Part shown: in pieces, positions 8,519-16,537 of the stretch
Position numbering within the stretch: position 1 is the first letter of the stretch
How the letters are laid out: each line of letters starts with the position of its first letter
NCBI RefSeq assembly: GCF_002154695.1
Contig: NZ_MTAV01000077.1
Span: 1-37,258, forward strand
Length of the DNA stretch: 37,258 nucleotides
Source of the DNA: Nostoc sp. T09
Lineage (GTDB): Bacteria; Cyanobacteriota; Cyanobacteriia; Cyanobacteriales; Nostocaceae
Direction: 5' to 3'
Translations under genes and position numbers: made by a program
Notes under the pieces: generated by a model
Database searches by the model: none
What the model saw: only the letters and a program-made list of their open reading frames with translations
Told to the model about the DNA's origin: nothing

Positions 8519-8648
8519 GAGCAATTCCCGTAACTTCAAAGATGCCGTTGGTAATCTCTAATCCTACACGGGTAACAAAGGCTTTGGCTGAGAAAACTGC
8601 GATCGCAATCCAATGTTGAGATTCTCCTTTAACTAATAGTTGCAGCAT
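8508..8648 (-). CDS. Hypothetical 46-aa protein upstream of SDR
   Basis: The ORF starts at ATG 8648 with AGGAG 8 nt upstream, a better ribosome site than any at the SDR itself. It ends at 8508, overlapping the SDR start by 11 nt. The product begins MLQLLVKGESQHWIAIAVF and ends GIFEVTGIAHDR; no domain is recognised and no membrane segment is convincing. Its role could be simply to load ribosomes onto the SDR message. It contains a HIP1 octamer in frame (IAIA). Unknown function; whether it is translated is inferred from the ribosome site and overlap. Confidence 0.5.
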   Translation of the reverse strand: MLQLLVKGESQHWIAIAVFSAKAFVTRVGLEITNGIFEVTGIAHDR

Positions 8649-8695
8649 TACCGATCTCCTAAATTATGGCTTGTGTCAGAAGACAGGAGGTTGTA

Positions 8696-9319
8696 ATGCT
8701 GCTCAAATCTACATTTATAACTATCGTAATTCAGGGTTTGAGAACATAGCTCAAGCTCAACGATTATGAAGCGGATTTAGATTTTCCTATAGTTACTGCA
8801 AACTTTACCGCTAACTCTATTCCTACTGCCACCACAGTTTCAAATACAACTGATTTGCGTATTGCCAAATACAAAGGTGGTTGGGACATAGATTTAAAAT
8901 TAGCGAGGCTGGATAATTTTTCTTACAAAACTCAGTTTAGTGAGTTGACTGGAGGTAATTTGATGGTGCAGGCAATTAATTCTGGTGCAATTGATCTAGC
9001 CTTGGCTAGTGAAATTCCGTTGAAAAATTATTGCTGCGCTCAATGTGATCGCAGTTCCTCAAAAAAAGTAGCATAGGCGCAGCCTGTCGTAGACATCACT
9101 GATTTTCTCGCTCGGTTGCAAAAGTCACAAAACTGGTTGAAAAACTATGCAACAGCCACCAATGTTGATGAAGGCATTGTTTACAAATATCCTCAAGAAT
9201 TACTTCCTGTGTCTCAAGAGGCGATGCCTGCGGTGGGCTATGCCTACGCATTACAGCAAAAAGTTGCTGATAGCTTTTTCAAAGCGGGTGTAATACCAGT
9301 AAAAGTTGATATCAAGTAA
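8696..9319 (+). pseudogene. Decayed SsuA-like ABC transporter substrate-binding protein
   Basis: Fragments match the aliphatic-sulfonate/taurine type of periplasmic binding protein. One frame (8750-9020) gives KYKGGWDIDLKLARLDN and GGNLMVQAINSGAIDLALASEIP. A +1 shift near 9025 gives KIIAALNVIAVPQ. The first frame resumes at about 9086 with DITDFLARLQKSQNWLKNYA and ends VADSFFKAGVIPVKVDIK, the usual C-terminus. About 150 internal residues are missing, a short dispersed repeat (about 9072-9092) brings a stop at 9074, and another in-frame stop lies at 8747. AGGAGG before ATG 8696 may be the relic of the original start, giving 17 codons before that stop. No permease or ATPase gene survives beside it. 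Confidence 0.7.
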
Positions 9320-9572
9320 CTTGGGACAGAACTTTTAGCGAAGATATCGCCAAGTGTAGGTAAAAGGCAGAATTTTAAAACTATTCGTAATTGATAATTC
9401 GTAGTTTGTAATTGAAAGAACTGAACCCACGACGCATGAGCAGAATCCGCGATCGCTGTTTTTACTGCCAGAACCTTAGCTACTCGTGTGGGATTAAGAG
9501 ATTGCAAAATCTGCGATCTCGGCAACTGACTACTCAACAGAAACACCTAACAATCACAGCTTATTCCTCAAA

Positions 9573-9821
9573 ATGGTGAACATTATGTTTCATAGAATAG
9601 AAAGAGAATTGTCTGATGGAGAACCTTGGTCATTTGGGCAATATTCCCAGTTACCGCTTGATATCGAGTTATTAGTCGAGAGAGAACAGAAAATAGACGA
9701 TATCTGGGAATCGCCTGCTAAAGAATCTAATAACAATTTTCTAAATAAAAAGAAAAAATCAAAGCGATTTTTTCTTTTTCCTATATTTGGCATAATTCGT
9801 AATAAACTGTTGAAAACTTGA
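9573..9821 (+). CDS. Hypothetical small protein
   Basis: This is an 82-aa ORF, or 78 aa from the inner ATG at 9585 (MFHRIERELSDGEPW). The N-terminal half is acidic and the C-terminus very basic and hydrophobic (KKKKSKRFFLFPIFG). No ribosome-binding site is clear and I recognise no family. The acidic half has protein-like composition, so I list it, but it may not be expressed. Confidence 0.3.
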   Translation: MVNIMFHRIERELSDGEPWSFGQYSQLPLDIELLVEREQKIDDIWESPAKESNNNFLNKKKKSKRFFLFPIFGIIRNKLLKT

Positions 9822-9887
9822 TTGGTATTTTTTTTAACAAAAATCTTGTGGAGAATGTCTTATTAGCATTATCAGGTAAAATTGGTG

Positions 9888-11204
9888 TCAGGAAACTAGA
9901 ATCGTACCTCGACATTCTCCAAATCCAACTCGCTTGTAACCTGCTTTCTCACAGTATCCGCGAAGGATAACTTCATCACCATCAGACAAAAATTTTCTTA
10001 CTTCACCTGTAGGTAGTTCAATAGGTTTAGCACCACGTTGAGTCATCTCCAGTAAACAACCCTGGGAACCTGCTTCAGCACCAGAGACTGTTCCACTAGC
10101 AAGTAAATCTCCCGGGCGAAGGTTGCAACCATTACTTGAGTGATGGGTAAGCATTTGCGCTAATGTCCAATACATCTGCTGGAAAGAACCATGACTCAAA
10201 CGAAACGGCTGCAAATTCTGTTGTTGCATCTGGGCTGAACGAATCCAAACTTCCAGCGTAATATCGATACCACCCAAACTGGTATCCAGTGGTGAAGAGA
10301 GATAAGGTAGGGGTTGGGGATCGTCTTGAGCGCGTCGAAAAGCTGGACAGCGAAAGGGTGCTAAAGCTTCTAATGTGACTACCCAAGGAGAAATTGTAGT
10401 AGCAAAACTTTTGGCTAAAAACGGGCCTAGGGGCTGGTATTCCCAAGCTTGGATATCTCGTGCTGACCAGTCATTAACCAAGCACAATCCAAATATATGT
10501 TCTTCTGCCTGTTCTATAGATATAGCTTTTCCTCGCTCATTTCCAGCACCTACGAAAAACCCAAGTTCTAACTCATAATCCAGCATTTGAGAATGTGTAA
10601 AGCTAGGGGCTGAATCTTCTAGTTTCTTTATTTGACCACTGGGACGCTGAATATAAGTATTGCTAGGCACAATTGAGGAAGCACGTCCATGATAAGCGAT
10701 GGGTACATATTTATAGTTGGGAAGTAATGGATTATCCGGTCGGAAAAGCTTTCCCACATTAGTAGCATGAAAGATTGAAGCGTAAAAATCAGTATAATCT
10801 CCAATTATTGCTGGTAATAAAAGCTCAACATCAGATATGGAAATGAGAATTTCTGCTTCTGGAAGATTCTGTTGTGTGTCGTACCGCAGCAATTCGCTTA
10901 AGCGATGACGTAACGCCAATCTTGCTTGGCTTCCCATTCCCATCAATAAATTTAAATTAGGCGCTGTACATGCTGCTAGCAGCTGTTCGGGAAGTTCCTG
11001 AAATAAGCCTAGTTGATAACATCTAGCCAAATCTAAAATCTTGTCTCCAATCGCAACCCCAATGCGTGGAGGTTCAGCGCTACCCTGAGTGCGGAATACA
11101 CCAAAAGGCAAGTTTTGGATAGGAAAATCGGTATCTTCTTGATTTGCTAACTCTACCCAACTGCGTAAATTTGGGTCATGGGTGCCATCAATGGAATAGG
11201 TCAT
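9888..11204 (-). CDS. fahA: Fumarylacetoacetase
   Basis: The enzyme hydrolyses fumarylacetoacetate to fumarate and acetoacetate, the last step of tyrosine/homogentisate breakdown, in the cytoplasm. The 438-aa protein has both family parts: an N-terminal SH3-like domain with FPIQNLPFGVF, and a catalytic domain with metal-site DYTDFYAS, base-bearing FHATNVGKLFRP, acidic pair LDYELELGFFVG and NDWSARDIQAWEYQPLGPFLAKSF. These correspond to the Ca2+/Mg2+-binding aspartate and glutamates and the active-site histidine known from the mouse enzyme. I choose ATG 11204, where family similarity begins, over an upstream GTG at 11252. No other tyrosine-catabolism gene is in the window. It is divergent from the Gdx-like transporter. 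Confidence 0.93.
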   Translation of the reverse strand: MTYSIDGTHDPNLRSWVELANQEDTDFPIQNLPFGVFRTQGSAEPPRIGVAIGDKILDLARCYQLGLFQELPEQLLAACTAPNLNLLMGMGSQARLALRHRLSELLRYDTQQNLPEAEILISISDVELLLPAIIGDYTDFYASIFHATNVGKLFRPDNPLLPNYKYVPIAYHGRASSIVPSNTYIQRPSGQIKKLEDSAPSFTHSQMLDYELELGFFVGAGNERGKAISIEQAEEHIFGLCLVNDWSARDIQAWEYQPLGPFLAKSFATTISPWVVTLEALAPFRCPAFRRAQDDPQPLPYLSSPLDTSLGGIDITLEVWIRSAQMQQQNLQPFRLSHGSFQQMYWTLAQMLTHHSSNGCNLRPGDLLASGTVSGAEAGSQGCLLEMTQRGAKPIELPTGEVRKFLSDGDEVILRGYCEKAGYKRVGFGECRGTILVS

Positions 11205-11369
11205 AAGTGGAGATGGTGAGAGTGGAGGAGTAGGTAGACTCACATCTTGCACTTAACAGGGTAAACCATGAATAGGCAGATAAAGAATATAAAAGTGTAA
11301 AAATAAAAGCAAAAGCTGCGGTAGATGTGTGAGAGTTGGCAATTTCTGCAACGTATAGGGGAGAAAACG

Positions 11370-11690
11370 ATGGCTTGGATTTACCTTCTGATTGCTGGTG
11401 TGCTTGAGATGGGATGGGCAATCGGACTGAAGTATACACAGGGATTTACTAAGCTTGGCCCTAGTATCGCTACTGTTGCTTGTATGGTACTGAGTTTCGC
11501 TTTCTTGTCAAAAGCACTCCGCACATTACCAGTGGGTACTGCCTATGCTACTTGGACTGGTATAGGAGCCGCAGGTACGGCTGTGCTGGGTGTAATTCTG
11601 TTTGGAGAACCTGCTGAAATCAGGCGCTTTTTCTGTATTGGCTTAATTATGGCAGGCGTGCTGGGAATCAGGCTTGTCTCTTCCCATTAA
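11370..11690 (+). CDS. sugE: SMR family transporter, SugE/Gdx (guanidinium exporter) type
   Basis: The 106-aa protein has four membrane helices and the conserved glutamate E13 ([18 protein letters not shown]). The W-A-x-G-L-K-Y-T pattern after it is characteristic of the SugE/Gdx subgroup, whose studied members export guanidinium in exchange for protons. Start ATG 11370 follows GGGGAG about 8 nt upstream; a longer reading from 11325 lacks such a site. I looked upstream for a guanidine riboswitch and saw none. It is not closely related to the first SMR gene at 1796, so the two likely handle different cations. Confidence 0.88.
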   Translation: MAWIYLLIAGVLEMGWAIGLKYTQGFTKLGPSIATVACMVLSFAFLSKALRTLPVGTAYATWTGIGAAGTAVLGVILFGEPAEIRRFFCIGLIMAGVLGIRLVSSH

Positions 11691-11830
11691 CGGGGTACGC
11701 GGAGAGATTTCGGAATGAATTTTCCCCGCGTCCCTCCTAACCTTGAAGCAGGTGCGATCGCCACAAAGTACAATTTGGCATCTGAGGCTGTATTCTCAAA
11801 TAGGGGTATTCTGCATTTATAAATAGCTTT

Positions 11831-12730
11831 ATGTCTGCTGGACAAAAACTGCGACAGTTATTGGCGCGTCCTGAAATTATTGTCATTCCTGGAGTTTACG
11901 ACTGTCTGGGTGCTAAGCTGGCTGAAAACTCAGGTTTTGAAGTAGTAGCTACTAGTGGTTTTGGAATTGCTGCTTCTACATTAGGTTTACCAGACTACGG
12001 TTTTTTGACTGCTACGGAAATGCTCTACAGTGTAGGGCGAATTGCTCAATCAATTACCGTTCCTTTGATTGCTGATTTAGATACTGGCTATGGTAATGCC
12101 TTGAATGCGATCCGTACTGTCAAGGATGCTGTGCAGTTGGGTTTGGCTGGAGTACTGCTAGAAGATCAGGAATGGCCGAAAAAGTGCGGTCATTTTGAGG
12201 GTAAGCGAGTTATTTCCCTTGCGGAACACGCCGGAAAAATCCGCGCAGCAGTAGAGGCCCGTGGTGATAGCGATTTGGTAATTATTGCTCGCACCGATGC
12301 TCGTGCGCCTCTAGGTTTAGAAGAAGCGATCGCCCGTGGTCGAGCTTACATCGCGGCGGGGGCAGATATACTCTTTGTAGAAGCTCCTCAGTCTGTGGAA
12401 GAATTAAAAGCGATCGCAGCTGCTTTCCCAGATGTGCCACTTGTAGCTAATATCGTTGAAGGTGGTAAAACTCCACAACTATCTACTACTGAGTTACAGC
12501 AATTAGGCTTCAAAATAGTATTTTTCCCTCTAACTACCCTGTTGACTGTCACCAAGGTAATGGCCGCTTGCTTGACGCACTTAAAAGCACAGGGAAACAC
12601 GGCGAATTTTACAGATTTAGTAACTTTTCAAGATTTTCAAGAACTGATTGGTGTTCCTAAATATTTACAAATGGAAAAGCAGTTTACTGCGGAAAACTAC
12701 ACGCCAATTTCTGACACTACCCAAAAATAA
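11831..12730 (+). CDS. PEP mutase/isocitrate lyase family enzyme
   Basis: The 299-aa protein follows the PEP mutase/isocitrate lyase TIM-barrel pattern: GVYDCLGAKLAE, metal-binding ADLDTGYGN (81-89), EDQ, and the lyase-type loop KKCGH (117-121) followed by EGK. The cysteine loop favours C-C bond lyases such as 2-methylisocitrate lyase over phosphonate mutases. Homologues in bacteria lacking a methylcitrate cycle are often annotated as carboxyvinyl-carboxyphosphonate phosphorylmutase or oxaloacetate decarboxylase, and I cannot separate these. No prpC or prpD lies nearby, so propionate metabolism is not indicated. Confidence 0.85.
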   Translation: MSAGQKLRQLLARPEIIVIPGVYDCLGAKLAENSGFEVVATSGFGIAASTLGLPDYGFLTATEMLYSVGRIAQSITVPLIADLDTGYGNALNAIRTVKDAVQLGLAGVLLEDQEWPKKCGHFEGKRVISLAEHAGKIRAAVEARGDSDLVIIARTDARAPLGLEEAIARGRAYIAAGADILFVEAPQSVEELKAIAAAFPDVPLVANIVEGGKTPQLSTTELQQLGFKIVFFPLTTLLTVTKVMAACLTHLKAQGNTANFTDLVTFQDFQELIGVPKYLQMEKQFTAENYTPISDTTQK

Positions 12731-12860
12731 AAATGTCTATATTCTGTAGGGGGCAATACTCACCAAAATAAAAATACAGCAAATTTCAAGTTTGTGAAGT
12801 ACAAATCCTCTGCCTCAAACTCAAGCATAAAGACTGTTTTAATTCTGAATTCTGCTGTAT

Positions 12861-12880
12861 GTGGGCAATGCGCACCCTAC
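12861..12880. repeat. GTGGGCAATGCGCACCCTAC repeat
   Basis: A 20-nt imperfect palindrome of the type GTGGGC-NAT-GCNCAC-CCTAC. A closely matching copy lies at 24348-24367, and a degenerate inverted relative (GTAGGGGGCAATACTCACC) at about 12747-12765. The rest of the 300-bp gap 12731-13026 holds no gene I can support. Confidence 0.6.
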
Positions 12881-13026
12881 GAAGTTTTGACTTGTTTCTG
12901 AGTTACCTAAAAATAAGGATTAGAGATTATTTTATCCTGAAAGAAAGAAAATAAAGCTAAGAAACTGGTTTTGCGTTACCTACAATATGGGAAACTTAGC
13001 AATAGTTCTGAGAAAAGAAATTTAAG

Positions 13027-13512
13027 ATGAGTAACAAAATTTCTGACATTGCAGTTAAAACGATTAAGGGTGAGGATAAGCAACTTAGTGAGTACGCTGG
13101 CAAGGTACTCTTAATTGTGAATGTAGCTTCCTACTGCGGTTACACTCCTCAATATGAGGGACTAGAAAAGTTGAACCAAGAGTATAGAGAAGCAGGATTA
13201 CGTATTCTGGCCTTTCCTTCTAATGATTTTGGTGCACAGGAACCTGGTAGCAACGAAGAGATTGTACAATTCTGCACGAGTAACTATGGAGTTAGCTTTG
13301 AACTGTTCGATAAAGTTCATGCCAAAGGTGTGCAACAGCACCCACTTTATGCTCGTCTTAGCAATGCAGTTGAGCCAACTGGACCTGTAGCTTGGAACTT
13401 TGAAAAATTCTTAATCAATAAGCAGGGTGAAGTAGTAGCTCGTTTTAAGAGTACTGTTAAACCATATTCACCAGAATTAATTGCCACAATCGAAAGTGAA
13501 TTAGCAAAATAG
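13027..13512 (+). CDS. Glutathione peroxidase family, cysteine type
   Basis: The 161-aa protein reduces peroxides with thiols, probably thioredoxin or glutathione. The catalytic set is complete: C37 in NVASYCGYT (cysteine in place of selenocysteine), Q71 in FGAQEPG, and W123/N124 in VAWNFEKF. The usual second motif FPCNQFG is FPSNDFG here, so the cysteine of that motif is missing; C83 may act as the resolving residue as in thioredoxin-dependent plant-type enzymes. No signal peptide, so cytoplasmic. It lies in a neighbourhood with a peroxiredoxin-glutaredoxin hybrid 2 kb downstream. Confidence 0.93.
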   Translation: MSNKISDIAVKTIKGEDKQLSEYAGKVLLIVNVASYCGYTPQYEGLEKLNQEYREAGLRILAFPSNDFGAQEPGSNEEIVQFCTSNYGVSFELFDKVHAKGVQQHPLYARLSNAVEPTGPVAWNFEKFLINKQGEVVARFKSTVKPYSPELIATIESELAK

Positions 13513-13624
13513 TCTACCACCAAAGGGAGAATTTAAAATTCTCAATTAAAATTCAAAATAAAGTATCCCTACTAAATAAATTTAGGGGTTCTGGACTATG
13601 CTATTAATTTGTGTTTAAAGAATC

Positions 13625-14449
13625 ATGAACATTGCAATTATAGGTTGTGGTTATGTAGGTTATGCAGTTGCTAAATATTGGCAAGATAAAGCAAATTTTA
13701 CGGTTACTGCAACCACTACTACACCTACACGTGTTTCAGAACTACAAGCAGTAGCGCAAAACGTCATAGTAACTAAGGGCAACAATCCAGATAGTTTAAA
13801 ATCAGTATTACAAAATCAAGATGTGGTGGTGTTGAGCGTTGCTGCAAAAGGTACAGATTTTTATGAAGAGGCGTATTTGCAAACAGCTAAAACTTTAGTT
13901 TCTATCTTGCCAGAAATATCTAGCATTCGGCAATTGATATATACAGGAAGTTATTCTGTATATGGTGATAGAAATGGTGCGTTTGTAGATGAAGAAATAA
14001 CAGTTACACCTAGCAGTCCTAACGGTAAAATCCTCCAAGAAACTGAAGAAGTCTTGCTATCAGCATCTAGTAATAATCTCCGCGTCTGCATTTTACGCTT
14101 GGGAGGAATTTATGGGCCTGGTAGGGAACTGATAAAAATATTTGGTCGCCTCTCTGGGACAACTCGCCCTGGTAATGGTGATGACATCACAAATTGGATT
14201 CATCTTGATGATATTGTTGGCACTATTGAGTTTGCTCGGCAACACAATTGGCAAGGTATTTATAACGTAGTGGATGATGCACATCTCATTAGTCGAGAAT
14301 TGTTTGATACTGTGCTAGCAAAACACAATTTACCTCAAATTATTTGGGACACTTCCCTCCAGAGTAACCGCCCATATAATGCATGGGTATCGAATCAAAA
14401 AATCAAAGACGCTGGATATCAGCTAATACATCCACAAATGATTTTTTAG
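13625..14449 (+). CDS. Atypical SDR, NAD-dependent epimerase-like (YeeZ type)
   Basis: The 274-aa protein has an N-terminal Rossmann motif IGCGYVGYAVA (G7, G9, G12) and an extended-SDR layout with GSYSVYGDRNG and GIYGPGRE. The position where classical members carry the YxxxK lysine reads YGDRN, so the catalytic lysine seems absent; this is typical of the YeeZ-like atypical SDR group of unknown function. Only 21 nt separate it from the next gene, so the two probably share a transcript. A role with a sugar nucleotide is possible but not supported by the missing lysine. Confidence 0.82.
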   Translation: MNIAIIGCGYVGYAVAKYWQDKANFTVTATTTTPTRVSELQAVAQNVIVTKGNNPDSLKSVLQNQDVVVLSVAAKGTDFYEEAYLQTAKTLVSILPEISSIRQLIYTGSYSVYGDRNGAFVDEEITVTPSSPNGKILQETEEVLLSASSNNLRVCILRLGGIYGPGRELIKIFGRLSGTTRPGNGDDITNWIHLDDIVGTIEFARQHNWQGIYNVVDDAHLISRELFDTVLAKHNLPQIIWDTSLQSNRPYNAWVSNQKIKDAGYQLIHPQMIF

Positions 14450-14470
14450 CAAATATTAAAGATAGGATTT

Positions 14471-15373
14471 ATGCAAGCATCATTTGTAACAGCATCTCCT
14501 ACTCAGTTTTATACTTGGCAGAATTATCGCTGTGCCTACGAAGTGCATCAACCGGATAATTCAAATCAAAAAGGTATTCCTCTACTATTAATTCATCCAG
14601 TTGGTGTAGGATTGTCTCGGCAGTTTTGGCAAAAGTTTTGTCGTGAATGGTATCAAACTGGGTATCAAAATCAAATTTATAACCCAGATTTATTGGGATG
14701 TGGTGAAAGTGATATGCCCCATGTAGCTTACACTCCTAATGATTGGGCAGAACAGTTACATTACTTTCTGCAAACAGTAGTGCAAAAACCTGTAATTATA
14801 TTGGTGCAAGGTGCTTTATTATCAATTGCTATTAAATTAGTTCAAAAACAACCAAACTTAATTCACTCCCTGATATTTGCTGGACCTCCTGCTTGGGCTA
14901 CCATCACAAAACAATCACCAGCATGGCAGCAAAAACTTGCTTGGAATCTTTTTGATTCACCCTTTGGTAATGCTTTTTATCGTTATGCACGTACCCCAAA
15001 ATTTTTGCGTTCTTTTTCAACTCGTCAACTTTTTGCTTCTGGCGATACTGTTGATTCAGAATGGTTAACTACTTTAGTAGCAGGTGCAAAAAATACTGCC
15101 AATCGCTATGCAGTATTTTCATTTTTATCAGGCTTTTGGCGGCAGGATTATAGTAGCGAAATCGCCTCTATTAAGCACCCAACATTGGTAGTTGTCGGAG
15201 ACAAAGCATCGAGTATTAGTCAAGAAGGTAAAGCTGAAACCCCAGATGAACGTTTAGCCGACTACCTGGCCTGTTTAGCTCAAGGGCGTGGAATTAAATT
15301 AACAGGGCGTAATGTTCTACCATATGAATCGACGGCTGAATTTGTTGCTGCGATCGCACCCTTTATCGATTAA
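14471..15373 (+). CDS. Alpha/beta-hydrolase fold protein lacking catalytic residues
   Basis: The 300-aa protein keeps the fold landmarks: IHPVGVGLSRQFW in the oxyanion region and PDLLGCGESDMP. At the nucleophile elbow, where GxSxG is expected, it reads VQGAL (112-116), with glycine in place of serine. The expected C-terminal histidine region reads TGRNVLPYES, with Asn where His would sit. The aspartate strand (TLVVVGDKA) is retained. Two of the three catalytic residues are therefore missing, so a non-hydrolytic binding or structural role is likely. It sits 21 nt after the atypical SDR, which also appears to lack a catalytic residue. Confidence 0.8.
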   Translation: MQASFVTASPTQFYTWQNYRCAYEVHQPDNSNQKGIPLLLIHPVGVGLSRQFWQKFCREWYQTGYQNQIYNPDLLGCGESDMPHVAYTPNDWAEQLHYFLQTVVQKPVIILVQGALLSIAIKLVQKQPNLIHSLIFAGPPAWATITKQSPAWQQKLAWNLFDSPFGNAFYRYARTPKFLRSFSTRQLFASGDTVDSEWLTTLVAGAKNTANRYAVFSFLSGFWRQDYSSEIASIKHPTLVVVGDKASSISQEGKAETPDERLADYLACLAQGRGIKLTGRNVLPYESTAEFVAAIAPFID

Positions 15374-15537
15374 CCTGCTTAGGCATTTCTTACTCAGGCA
15401 AGTTCCATACTGATTCACAATTATACTAGTATATCTCGGCAGAAATAAAATCTGTCTGCAAAACACTGGCAAAAACCTAGAGTCAATATCTTTAGACTTT
15501 TGATACTATCAATGGGTTGATTATTTCAGGAGGCTTA

Positions 15538-16272
15538 ATGCTGTCAAATCGCCGAGGACAACGAGTTCCCAATGTCACATTCCGCACTCGCCAGAACAAT
15601 CAGTGGGTAGATGTGACTACCGATGAACTGTTTGCTGATAAGACAGTGGTTGTCTTCTCCTTACCTGGTGCGTTTACTCCCACTTGTTCTTCCACTCACC
15701 TACCTGGTTATAACCAGTTGGCTAATGTCTTTAAAGAAAATGGCGTGGATAGCATTGTCTGTATTTCCGTCAATGATGCCTTTGTCATGAATGAATGGGC
15801 CAAAGACCAAGAAGCTAGTAATCTCACCTTAATACCTGATGGTAACGGTGAATTTACTCAAGGCATGGGAATGCTGGTGGATAAATCAGACCTAGGCTTT
15901 GGTAAACGCTCATGGCGCTATTCCATGCTGGTAAAGAACGGTGTAATTGATAATATGTTCATTGAGCCGGAAGAGCCAGGAGATCCCTTTAAGGTATCTG
16001 ATGCTGAGACAATGCTTAGGTATATTAACCCCCAAGCAGTGAAGCCCAAACAGGTTTCCCTATTTGCAAAAGTCGGCTGTCCTTACTGTACTCGTGCCAA
16101 AGCATTGCTCAAAGAGCATGGTCTAGATTATGAAGAAATTGTTTTAGGTAAAGATGTAACTACTCATTCTTTGAAAGCAGTTACAGGTGCGACAACAGTT
16201 CCCCAAGTATTTATCGATGGACAACTGATTGGTGGTTCTGAGGCATTAGCTGCCTACTTTGGTGAAAACTAG
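15538..16272 (+). CDS. Peroxiredoxin 5-glutaredoxin hybrid protein
   Basis: The 244-aa protein joins a Prx5 domain (about 5-165) to a glutaredoxin (about 172-244). The peroxidatic cysteine is C50 in [16 protein letters not shown]; the glutaredoxin centre is C181/C184 in GCPYCTRAK. Hybrids of this kind reduce hydroperoxides at the first domain and regenerate it with glutathione through the second. The start is ATG 15538 because AGGAGG (15528-15533) is 4 nt upstream; an upstream in-frame reading from 15517 lacks a site. A strong terminator follows 17 nt after the stop. The last about 70 nt of the gene and the terminator occur again, degenerate, at 17925-18080. Confidence 0.95.
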   Translation: MLSNRRGQRVPNVTFRTRQNNQWVDVTTDELFADKTVVVFSLPGAFTPTCSSTHLPGYNQLANVFKENGVDSIVCISVNDAFVMNEWAKDQEASNLTLIPDGNGEFTQGMGMLVDKSDLGFGKRSWRYSMLVKNGVIDNMFIEPEEPGDPFKVSDAETMLRYINPQAVKPKQVSLFAKVGCPYCTRAKALLKEHGLDYEEIVLGKDVTTHSLKAVTGATTVPQVFIDGQLIGGSEALAAYFGEN

Positions 16273-16360
16273 ATTGTAGTTAACGATCTAAAAAAGCGTT
16301 GCTCCTAACAAAGCAGCGCTTTTTTAGCAATTAGCTATAGATTTCATTGCTTTTATATAG
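16202..16360. repeat. Direct repeat A: 3' end of prx-grx gene plus terminator
   Basis: This stretch aligns with 17925-18080 at roughly 85 percent by eye. It includes the glutaredoxin C-terminus, its stop, the hairpin, and a tail corresponding to the last codons of the Rieske oxygenase gene (AGCAATTAGCTAT, then ATTTCATTGCTTTTATA). This copy keeps the intact prx-grx reading frame. Confidence 0.85.
16290..16325. terminator. Intrinsic terminator, bidirectional, after prx-grx
   Basis: A 14-bp stem AAAAAAGCGTTGCT pairs with AGCAGCGCTTTTTT through one U-G wobble, with an 8-nt loop. A-run and T-run on the two sides allow termination in both directions. It serves prx-grx on the plus strand, and could stop read-through from the minus-strand lipase-like gene. 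Confidence 0.85.
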
Positions 16361-16393
16361 CAATTATATTTGAGTTGTGAAAATAATTTTGAA

Positions 16394-16434
16394 ACGAACC
16401 GCCAAGCAGGCCAAGTACGCTAAGGATAAGAGAA
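16394..16434. repeat. AACGAACCGC-type dispersed repeat
   Basis: AACGAACCGCCAAG and the following GTACGCTAAGGATAAGAGA form a degenerate copy of a dispersed repeat also seen at 31281-31311 (TAACGAACCGCAAAGGACGC). A 9-bp inverted repeat GGGAAGTGC (16443-16451, 16475-16483) follows it. Confidence 0.5.
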
Positions 16435-16537
16435 AAAATTGAGGGAAGTGCCCTCCAAAATCTTTATCTGGTGAGCACTTCCCAGCTTAAGTATATTTCT
16501 AATGGAAAGTTGCTTAAAATTGTCTTTACCTAAAATC

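Noticed and set aside
9244-9546. 100-aa ORF on the minus strand
   Set aside because: It overlaps the end of the binding-protein pseudogene and has no ribosome site or recognisable domain.
11253-11369. Guanidine riboswitch ahead of the Gdx/SugE gene
   Set aside because: I could not identify the conserved guanidine-I, II or III motifs in this short stretch.
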